Shown in pieces: positions 10,803-21,138 of a stretch of DNA of 64,000 bases. This DNA is from Proales similis (Eukaryota > Rotifera > Eurotatoria > Ploima > Proalidae). A program made the position numbers and the translations under genes. Within the stretch, counting starts at the first letter, position 1; each line of letters starts with the position of its first letter. The notes under the pieces were generated by a model, which saw nothing but the letters and a program-made list of their open reading frames with translations, did no database searches and was not told where the DNA came from. Location of the stretch: contig JAGVRJ010000011.1 in NCBI GenBank assembly GCA_019059635.1, forward strand, positions 930,001 to 994,000, in the 5' to 3' direction.

Positions 10803-13800
10803 ATGGACCAAACTCGGCTAACCGTCGAGCAGGTAACGTTCGATTCGAGCGACGTGCGCTGCAACGAGCAAAGGCTCTGCTCTTTTGACTCATTGGTTTG
10901 CTTTGACAGTCAATATGAACTGCACCTCGGAAATGTGTGTGAGCCATCTGACCTGAATAATAATATTGCAAGTTAGTAATGTGCACCTGGCACCCGCCGG
11001 GCTTCCAATCCGAGTCACAGTTTAAATTTCATCTTTCTTCTCTCTTGTTCGCCTCTAGAATCAGCAACATTGACCGGAATTAAAAAGCCGCAAGCTGATG
11101 ATAAAAGCGCCGACGTCCGAGAGATAATGAGCGGTCAAGAAAGCGTCAGGGAATCGCTTGACATGGGCGAAGTGGAAAAAGTTCTGCTGAGAGCTCACGA
11201 GATGTTGAACAACTTGAGTCAGTCAAACGAAAACTTCGCCGCCTATTTGGCTGCACCAAGTCCAACGGGCTCGATCAAGTCAGAAGTAAACGGAAAGAGC
11301 GGTCCGGGTCGAAAATCAAACGAAACACGGCGATCCTACCTGAACGGATCTGCCAAACTAAGTGAACTGCGCGAAGAAAACGAAGCCTTAAATGCCAAGG
11401 TCGACAAACTCAAATATGAGCTTAAACTGCGTGACACTACTGTCAGTGATCTGAAATCTCATATAGCGCAAATGTACGTTGACCTTGAGAGTAGTCAAAC
11501 GAGTCGTCATCAGCTCCAAATCGATTTGGAACGAGTGCAAAGTGAACTCAACAGATTGAGCAACGAAAAAGTTTCCTACCTCGACCAGCTCAAGGCATTA
11601 ATGAACGAAAACGAAAGCTTAAACAAAAGACTGGAGACAAGTGAAGCAAACAATATCCAGCAAGCCAATTCAATAAAAGGGCTTCAGGCCAGATGCGAAC
11701 GTTTCAATGAGGAGAGTCCGGAGTCGAAAAAGCGCAATCTAAAAGAAAAAGAGGAGCTGATGAAACATCTGGAAAAAATCGAACAAGAAGTTGCCCTGAG
11801 AGATCGTCAGGCGGAGAATTTTGAACGGCTTTTGCATGAAAAAAGCGAATCAATACGAGAAGAAGAAAAAAAGAGGACAGAAGAAAAGCTAAGTAGCGAA
11901 TTGGCAAAGCTTTCGGCAAAGTACGAAGCTGAAATTCAGAGATTGAAGCAAGAGAACCGGACGGTGCAGGAGGCTCAGCAATTGAACGCATCGCAACATG
12001 ACTTGGATGTTCAAGAAGCAAGTAGAGCAAAAATACAACTCGAATCGAAGAACAAAGAAAACGATGAGATGATTGAAAAACTGAGAAATCTCGAGTTGGA
12101 AGTAAAAGTCCTGAAAGAGCAAATTACTGACGAAAAACGCCAGTCAGAAGAGAAAAGCGTCGAGTTGATAAATTTAAACAAACAGAAGTTCAAACTCATG
12201 GCACAAGTAAAACAGCTAAAAAAACAGACAGAAGATATGGCACCAGTGGACAATCAAAAGCTGGCTGACATACAAGAAGCTTTGGACGAACAAAGCAAAC
12301 GAGTGAGAATCCTGGAGAGCGAGAACCGACTGCTTGAGGAGAGCGTGGCTGCTCTGAAGAGCATCAAAGAAGGCCTTGATGGCCTCGAGGCGATCAAACG
12401 GGAACAGCAACTAACCGAGCAGAGCGTGCTCGAGCAGCAAGAGCTCAACGCGCTGCTAGCGGCCAATCTAGCCGAATGGCGCGCAGCCAACAGCGCAGTC
12501 GAAGCCCAGATCCTGGCCGAGCAGGAGCTCAACCCGACCCTTGTCGCCAAGCTCGAGCAGTGCAAGTCGGCAGCCGATAAAGCTCCGGCAGCCGAGAGTG
12601 AGTCGCTAGCCGAGCTTGAGCGGCAGCTTGGCGCGCTGCGGGCCGAGCACGAACAGCTAGACACGGCCAAGATGCAGCTCGAGTGCGACCTGATCGCCGC
12701 GCGCAACGAGCTGGACGCCAAGGCCGAGAACGAGGCCAGCCTCCAGCAACAGGTCGAGAGGCTCACGCAGCAGCTGATCGAGGTGTCAGGCAAGCAGCAA
12801 GAGCTTGTCCAGGCACAGGAGCGGCTGGCCGAGCTTGAGGCACGACGCAGCGTGCTGGAGCAAGAGAGCGAGGCGCTCGACGCTCACATCCAAGTGGCCG
12901 AGCAGGGCATCTTGGAGAAGCAGGACTTGAATGCCCAGCTGTCCGAGAATCTCGCCGAATGGCAGAATGCCAACGACCTTCTTGAGCAGCAGATCATTCA
13001 GCTACAACAGCAGAATAAAGAATTTTCAAATCGAGTTTTTGAACAGCAATTAAATAGCGACCAAAATTCAACACAAATTTATCCGGATCAATTTCTTCCA
13101 AAGAATCAGAAGGTATTTGATCGACCGCTCGAGCTCGAAAATTTAAGCCAAGTACAGGAGATAGCGCTTACCACCCTTGATACGCCTGCGGAAAATGAGA
13201 AAACGTGGCCGGCCGATTCTGAAAAGGAAATTCTTCTCAAACAAATTTCGCAGTTAAATGAGCGCATCAACGAACTCGAGTCCCGGCCAACAGAACGAGT
13301 CGATAGCGATGAGCTCTCTCACCTCCAACCCTTGCGGGATGAAATTGAATATTTGAGACAAGACAATGAGTCTCTGAGACAAGGGCTTTTATCCATGGAA
13401 AAGGACATGTGGCAGATGAGGGACGAGTCATATCCGCTTAAGCAAGAGAATGAAAGATTGAAGCTTGAGCTTGAGCATTCATCCAAGATAGAAGAAGAGC
13501 TCAGAGATGAACTAAAATACTCTTCCGATATGTTTGAGCAATCACGCACCTATTTACTTGAAACAATTAGCGAAAAGGAATCCCAACTGACCAAAGAGTT
13601 TGAAAAGCTTGAAGAATTGCAAAAGGCAAATGACGGTTTGCAAAGTCTCCTAAATGAGCTGAGATCTCAGAATGGAATTCTTAGCCGTGAAGTCGAAACT
13701 TCTCGTCACGAAAGTGAAGAACTTCGGCAGATCATTGATAAAAACTCAGAACTGAGAGTTGAGGCTGAACTATTTAAAGAAGCCAATCAAAAACTAGAGA

Positions 13801-16800
13801 CAGAAAAAGAGAGGCTAAATCAGCAGTTGGAGGCGTTATGTTCAGAAAAAGAGCAGATAAGACATGAGCTGGAGACTGAGAACAACCGAATCCAGCACAG
13901 TATTACCGATGAGCAGCGGCAACTCGAAGGCGATCTTCAGCAGACAAAAGACGAAGTTGAGCGGCTAGAAGCCGAAAACAGTGATCTACGCACGCAGCTT
14001 GAGGGCGCTCGTCGAGAACTTGAACAAGAGTTGGCCAAGAACTCGTCAGCCGTCGTTCAAGGTGAGCCAGAAGGTGAGCAGGAGTCACTCCAGAGCCGCC
14101 TGGACGAGCTGGAGGCCACTCGACAGCAGCTGCAGCTCGAGAACATGGACCTGCTGGGCGAGGTGGACTCGCTCCGCCTCGAGAAAGAAGAGCTTGAAAC
14201 CGAGCTCAACAATTATCGCCAGACAAGCGTGAAGAGCTCCGAAGATAATGGTTCTGAGACGACAATAAACACCACTGAATTGATTGCGCAACTAGGAGAG
14301 CAAAAGCAGATTAATCAAGAGTTGATAACCAATCTTCAAGGATGGATCAGTTCAAATCAGGAGCTTGAGAGTGCAATACTTAATGAACAGCAGAAATTCA
14401 ACGCTCTCCAAGAGTCCTATCAGCAATGGCAGCTGGCAAACTCGAACATTAAATCTACAATGAACAGTCAAGCGAATGATGGCGATAAAGCTGTAACTGG
14501 CGGAGATGGAGAGGAAATTGTTTCGAACTATTATGACGACATGAAGAATCAACTAGAGGATAAAGAACAATTTATTTTCAAACTGCAGCAAACAAATACT
14601 AAACATGAAGAAACAATATCTGAACTCAAACAATTGTTAAAAGACCAGGATAAACAAGAAGAAACTCTTAAAGAAAAGTGCGAGGCCGAAAGTCAACTAA
14701 AGCAACAAATAGAAGAATTACGAACGAAAATTGAAGAACAGGAAAGAATTATTTTGGATTTACACGCCAAATCAAATGAAACTCATGAGCCGACGTTATT
14801 GAATGAAGCCACTGATAAGAAGCAAAGTTCATTAAAGGGTTGGTCAGATTTGGAATTAAGCTTTGAGACAAACGCAGAAACGACAAGCTTGCCTTCAAAT
14901 GATTTAATTGAGAGAGTGAGATGCCTGGAGAGCGAGAACCGACTGCTTGAGGAGAGCGTGGCTGCTCTGAAGAGCATCAAAGAAGGCCTTGATGGCCTCG
15001 AGGCGATCAAGCGGGAGCAGCAACTAACCGAGCAGAGCGTGCTCGAGCAGCAAGAGCTCAACGCGCTGCTAGCGGCCAATCTAGCCGAATGGCGAGCGGC
15101 CAACAGCGCAGTCGAAGCCCAGATCCTGGCCGAGCAGGAGCTCAACCCGACCCTTGTCGCCAAGCTCGAGCAGTGCAAGTCGGCAGCCGACGAAGCTCCG
15201 GCGGCCGAGAGCGAGTCGCTAGCCGAGCTTGAGCGGCAGCTTGGCGCGCTGCGGGCCGAGCACGAACAGCTAGACACGGCCAAGATGCAGCTCGAGTGCG
15301 ACCTGATCGCCGCGCGCAACGAGCTGGACGCCAAGGCCGAGAACGAGGCCAGCCTCCAGCAACAGGTCGAGAGGCTCACGCAGCAGCTGATCGAGGTGTC
15401 AGGCAAGCAGCAAGAGCTTGTCCAGGCACAGGAGCGGCTGGCCGAGCTTGAGGCGCGACGCAGGGAGCTGGAGCAAGAGAGCGAGGCGCTAGACGCTCAC
15501 ATCCAAGTGGCCGAGCAGGGCATCTTGGAGAAGCAAGACTTGAATGCCCAGCTGTCCGAGAATCTTGCCGAGTGGCAGAAGGCCAACGACCTTCTTGAGC
15601 AGCAGATCATTCAGCTACAGCAGCAGAATAGTCATCTTATGAATTATAATCAGCCTTCGCTTTTATCTAATCCGTCGGCTACTGAGAATAACGTTATGGG
15701 TGATTTCGAATTGGAGCCATTGGTTTCCGGTCTCGAAAATGGCGTATCCGAAATTCAAGTTTCCGATAATTTCTCTGATCCTTCGGTTCTTCAATCGATT
15801 AATTTAATTCAAAATGATTCGGAAAACAATTGGATAGAGAACCTTGATTCACAGCTCGCTTTTAAAGAATCTGAAATTGAGAGGCTAAACTGCCTTCTTC
15901 AGGAAGAAAGAATGCAAGTAGAAAGACTTCAGTCAGAATTAGTTACATTTAAGAAAACCCACACTACCGAGAACTCTGAGGATTCACTTAAGCAGCAAAT
16001 TGAGCAACTTGAGACGCACAACCATAGTTTCAAACGCACCATTGAAGAGCTTTCTGCCGAGAAGGGACACCTTGAAAAGCAACTCCAGCAAATTTACGAG
16101 GAGCAGGCTGCACATGAAATTGAGAAGCTGAAATTCTCTGAAATGCAACTTGAGCTGGACCGCGCCATTACGTTAAGTCAAGAGCTAAGGTCAGAAAAAG
16201 AGAAGCTCAGTCAACAGTTGGAGGCACTATGTTCAGAAAAAGAGCAGATACGACATGAGCTGGAGACTGAGAACAACCGAATCCAGCACAGTATTGCCGA
16301 TGAGCAGCGGCGACTTGAAGGCGATCTGCAGCAGACACAAGCCGAAGTTGAGCGACTAGAAGCCGAAAACAGTGATCTACGCACGCAGCTTGAGGGCGCT
16401 CGTCGAGAACTTGAACAAGAGTTGGCCAAGAACTCGTCAGCCATCGATCAGGGTGAGCCAGAAGGTGAGCGCGAGTCGCTCCAGAGTCGCCTGGACGAGC
16501 TGGAGGCCATTCGACAGCAGCTGCAGCTCGAGAACATGGACCTGCTGGGCGAGGTGGACTCGCTGCGCCTCGAGAAAGAAGAGCTTGAACTAGAACTTAA
16601 CGAATTGAAGAAAGATTGCGAAAATCAAGAGGCGAGATGCGAAAACCAGTTCGATTCGTTGGAGCTGAAAGTTGAGAAACTTGAAAAGCAACGGGAAGCG
16701 CTTCAGGCAGAAAATCTGGAATTACTCGGTGAAATTGATACGTTGAGGATCGAAAAGGACGAGCTCGGGGCTCGAATCGAAGAGCTTGAAATTGAACTTC

Positions 16801-19579
16801 GTGATATTCGCGATTTACCAAATGTTCAACGAGATTCGGCAGAGAAATCTGCGGCTGAAACTCAGATCAGTGATAGACTTTTACTGAACGAAAAGATCGT
16901 GGAATCTCAGCGAGAGTTGATTGCTCGTTTAGAATCAGAGCAAGAGAAGCGTTGCCAGGCGTACGAAAGGCTTGTGCAGGCGCAGCGAGAGCTTATTCTA
17001 AAACTAGAGACCGAAATTGAGGCAACAGTCAAGCCGATGCTGAGTTCTTACGAACAATTTTCTCAAGCACTTGACTTTGAAGAAATCGAGAAAGACCTAA
17101 ACGGAGTGATTAACAAGCTGAGTGAGCTTGAAGTGATCGAGCCTGTGGAGAGGCCCCTTACCGCTGCTCACATTGAATTCGACATGGCGCCAATCTGTCA
17201 AGAAAATGAGCCAGGCCGAGAGCTAGACAAGTCAACACTAGCCACTTCTTACCTTGAAGCCTCTGAGTTAGCCGAGCCAAGCGATACGAATCAATGGGAG
17301 GTGGATACGGATCTCGATATGGATAGCCAGCTCGACCCGCCTGAAAATATTGACCTGGGTTCGAAATGTGAAAGGCTCGAATTGGACAGCTTGCAGGATT
17401 TGATAAAAAACTACCTGAGTCTGATTAAAAGCTACAAAATGATATTGGCCAAACTCGAAGCGGTCAGTCTCGACCATTCGAAGCTGAAGTTGGCTTTCAC
17501 CGATTTGAACAACCAATACCGAGAGCTGCAGGGAGTTGAGGAGGAAAACAGTGAACAATTCGCGAGGTTCAACGAAGACGAGAAAGCGTTTTTAATTCGA
17601 AATTACCAGAGTCAGATCGACAATTTAAAACGAGCGTACACACATCTACACGACACATACGAGAGGAGCAGAGAAGAGAGCTGGGTGGCCCACAACACAC
17701 TTCACAACTCGTACATGCGTCTAAGGCAGCAGACCGATGCAGACAGCTTGTAAGCTTTGCCCTCAATCGCTTTAGTCACGCCAGGAGTCTTTATTTCGTT
17801 CTTCTCATCGCGGCCGTTTTAGAAATAAAAAAATAAAGCTGCTCAAACTGAAGGTGCGTTCACATACATTCGTCAGAGTAGATCGAATTCGCTCTACATG
17901 GTCCGACGTCATTGATTAACATGATTCCTAAACCAAAAGGTCAAAAGCGAGCAGCAGAAAAACGCACAGCTAAGGGAGCAGGCAGAAAAGGGAGCGAGCA
18001 GTCAAGAGAAGTAATTTGGGCCTTCTAGATCACTTTTTCTCCACAGTAGAGACCTTTACGTTAATTTTAAAGCAGCGATTTAAAACGGCAAAATCTTGAC
18101 CAATTGAGCGCCCGAATCAAATCAGAACAGCTGCAGAGCGAAATTCTCAAGCGACAAGTTCGAGAGCTTGAGATGGAACTCGAGCTCAAAGAGACCAAAC
18201 TGAAGGTGAATAGACTTTTAGAGAATTAAAAGATCTACGATTGTTCAATTGGCGTAAAATGCAGAGCCTCATTCGGCAAAAAGAATCAGCGGAGAAAGAG
18301 ATCAGTTCTTTCAGAGATCAGCTCGTTGAGCTCGAAGTCCAGCACAAAACTGACAAGGATCGCTTCTCAAAAGTAAAATGCACATTCGAGCGAGTTTAGA
18401 TGACACGAACTAAAGCGCAAAAAAAGAATCTCGAACAGCAGAGAAAAGAGCTCGAGGCGCAGATTGACGAGCTGAAGCAAGAAAATCAAGAACTTAACTC
18501 GAATATAGAAGATCTCAAACGAACACTCAAACTAACTGAAAAAGAGTCCCAGGTAAGAATAAGTTAGGACAAAGCGGTCGGTCTTGTGCGCCCGTTCAGA
18601 AGACGTTTCAGAATTCCTGAATCGATGATTGCTGTTGTTTGCATTTCATAAATCAACATTCAAATGGCCAGTTCTAATTAGTTTATTCTATTTGCTTCCG
18701 TAGTACAATCTCAAGCTCGATCTGATGGTAAATTAGATTAGAATTCCCGTAGTCAAAGTCCTGTAGCTTAAGTCTGTCCAGCTCCTCTTTACTCACAACT
18801 GGGGCCTATCGCTTTGCTGCTCACTTGATCAATCTGGTTCACTTTCAAACACTTTTCGAATCTTGAGACGATGTTTGGCTGTTATCGCTTATGATTCATT
18901 TTTGTTTTTTTTTTTTGTATCACTCTCGCTTATATTTGGCTAACTAGCTTAAACTGTTGATTAAAACAAACAAGAACCACTTGAAAGCAAACTTAAACCA
19001 GCTATAATCAACTTCAATTTGATCTAAAGCACATCCGCGCCAAGCTGCTGATGCCGCAAGAATCGCAGCTCTCCTTGGATTTTAATGGCCGGCCTTTGAA
19101 AGCAATCATGCCACCTGACGGCGAGGGAAAAGCGCTCCAGAGGCCAACTGATCCGGATGATTTTGAAATCGACATTACACACATTGAAAAAGTGGTGCAA
19201 GACTCAGACTCGATTATTCTTGAGCGCCAGCCGTTAGACGGTGTTCAGAGTTGCCTTCAAACGCTCAAAAGCCAAATGACTGAGCTGCAGAGTCAAGTGT
19301 ACGACCAGGTGCAAACCACTTCCACGTGGAAGTACAAGTTGGGATTCACGTGCGAAAAGTGCGAAATGAAATGGTAGGCTCTTCAATGCAATCCATGGAC
19401 GATAAGAACAGATTCTTTCAGCTTTCAGTAGGGAAGTGGAGCACCAAGTCAAAGACCCCAATGCAAATAAAACCGACGCCGAAGAGTTCTTGGACAGTCC
19501 AATTACTCAGCAAATTCCCAAGTGCAATTGTGCCATTCAGAATCAACTAGCTGAAGCAAAAGAGAAAAAACAAGACTAG
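10803..19579 (+). CDS. giant coiled-coil protein (about 2,620 aa) with internal duplications, unrecognised
   Basis: Exons: 10803-10971, 11059-17749, 17823-17853, 17940-18010, 18073-18205, 18265-18372, 18400-18552, probably a 24-base microexon 18704-18727, 19030-19373 and 19429-19579. The ATG at 10803 (MDQTRLTVEQV) is chosen because the large open frame has no upstream ATG of its own, and this 56-codon exon splices into it in phase 1. The apparent stop at 17750 lies in an intron: GTAAGC follows codon phase 2 and the next exons continue heptads. The protein is almost wholly coiled coil (Glu/Gln/Leu/Lys/Arg), with a Trp motif NLAEWxxAN recurring about every 30 residues in places. The C-terminus is Cys-bearing (TCEKCEMKC ... 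KCNCA). I do not recognise a family; a golgin-like tether or a centrosomal/cytoskeletal scaffold are possibilities. The 18373-18399 intron would be only 27 bases; a weaker donor at GTCCAG (18340s) is the alternative. Confidence 0.8.
12311..13017 (+). repeat. internal duplication cassette A, copy 1
   Basis: 707 bases within the giant coiled-coil gene that recur at 14924-15630 with no indels and only a few substitutions. The cassette begins at codons for LESENRLLEESVAALKSIKE and ends at QIIQLQQQN. Its codons are visibly richer in G/C third positions (GCC, GAG, CTC) than the flanking coding sequence. Confidence 0.97.
13801..14198 (+). repeat. internal duplication cassette B, copy 1
   Basis: 398 bases recurring at 16192-16589 without indels. 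It encodes LEALCSEKEQIRHELETENN through LLGEVDSLRLEKEELE. A more diverged third unit (QAENLELLGEIDTLRIEKDE) follows copy 2 at about 16695-16755. Confidence 0.95.
14924..15630 (+). repeat. internal duplication cassette A, copy 2
   Basis: Second copy of the 707-base cassette, offset 2,613 bases from copy 1. Differences seen include Lys to Glu after ...KSAAD and Ser-Val to Arg-Glu after LEARR. The sequence between the A and B cassettes is not conserved between the two halves. Confidence 0.97.
16192..16589 (+). repeat. internal duplication cassette B, copy 2
   Basis: Second copy of cassette B, offset 2,391 bases from copy 1. The offset is 222 bases less than for cassette A, so the intervening sequence differs in length between the halves. 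Confidence 0.95.
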
Positions 19580-21138
19580 CCAGGCCGGCCTATGCCCGAT
19601 ATTCATTTGCTCATTCGTTCAATTATTCGTCTATTTATTTGAGTGTTTTGCATTTTTCTTACGTCACGCATTTCCATTCGGGTGCTATTTAGCCTTGGCT
19701 TTTGCCATTTCTACTTCTCTACATACTTGGCACTCGACATTCGTTCTATTCGCTTGGTCGTTGTTTATTTATTTCACTTTCAGTGCTTTCCATTTATTTG
19801 TCCAATTTTCTTTTTCAATCCTTAAATCTTGCCCTAGGCATTTTGAAATCGAACCAATTTATTAGGAGATGATTTACATTATTTACACATGCGACGATTT
19901 CAAATTCTACTTGAAATCTTTGAACTAACTTTGGCGACGATTGTTTCATCACTTTTCTGTTGCAGTTTTTTTTAATTCCTTGTTCCAGTACAAGCACGAA
20001 CGCAAAAATCAACGAAATAAGAAGAAAAAAAAATCAAAATAAGAAATAAAGGGAATAAACAAGATCATTTGTGGCTGAGTAAATTGGAAGCAGGAAACTG
20101 ATTCCAAGGGATTTCCGAGGAAAAGAACAGCAACAAGAAGCGGAAGTTCCGCCCGCACGCTTTAGCGTCCATTTAATTAAAACTTATTTAACCCGGGAGC
20201 AATGGGCAAGACTGGCCAAGGGCTGGGCAAGTTGAGAAAATTTAATTACTTTAGGAAAGGGACGCGAAGAGACGCGAGCGGGCATCAATCTAACCTACAT
20301 ACTTTGTTTCATGTCCTCGTTTTTGATGTAAACAAAGTCAAGGGGGCGGCTAAATAGAATTTAGAGCTTAAGAAACTTGGACTCGAGTCGTTCGCTCGCT
20401 CTTTCGTTTGTCCAAGTTGGCTTGTGTGTGCGCGTGCGTTGTTCAAATTCAATAAAAATATAAAGAAAATAATAATTCTATTTACATCTAATTAAGTAGA
20501 AGAGCAAAATAGAGAATATTCGAATGTTTGATCGGCATCGAGCGAGCAAACGAGCCAGTGAGCGGTCAAGCAGCGACAGTGAGCGCACACTCAAAGTCTA
20601 CATACCAGCGGCTGCGATAAATTATTGTTGTTGGTGTTGTTTTAGTAGTTGTTGGTGCTGCTCAGGATGTTTGCGCATGTTCTCACCAACATCAAATGGA
20701 GCAAATGGAGTCTGGCCGGGCAACTGGGCCAAAAATATTCTAATGAAGCAACAAAATTGGGCTGGCCATTAATCTTATCTGACCGGCCGACTCGCGTCTG
20801 CTCAGACAGCGAAAGGCTCAAGTTGTTGGCTAGTTAATGTGCCTGCTTGACGCGAACGCCTCTCATTAATGGTCCAGATTTATTCTACTTATATTCGAAG
20901 GGCCGCTTGAACGTTGCAATTCATGATTCGCACCTGCCTATTCGCCTCCTGCCCTCTAAAGAGGCGAGCGCACGCATGAACTCTTATTGCGCTTCAAACA
21001 TAATTCCCTGGATTTATATAACATAATAATAGGAGAAATTGTAGTGGAGGCAAAGGCAGCGTAGGCCGCCTATGTTAATTCTGTTGCATTATAGTTTTAG
21101 AAACTCGCCGCGGTTCTGAGGCATCACACAGACCCAAG
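19580..21138. other. 1.56-kb spacer, no gene recognised
   Basis: The sequence is T-rich after the coiled-coil stop and then mixed. AATAAA-type signals near 20042-20055 may end the coiled-coil transcript, giving a 3' UTR of about 0.5 kb. A CGTTCGCTCGCTCTTTCG run lies near 20391-20408. The 82-codon frame at 20524 is Ser/Cys-rich and low-complexity and I do not count it as a gene. The promoter of the ankyrin gene must lie at the right end. Confidence 0.5.

Noticed and set aside
20524-20772. 82-codon frame with Cys/Trp-rich stretch
   Set aside because: Low-complexity, no splice-linked partner exons and no similarity; likely chance.
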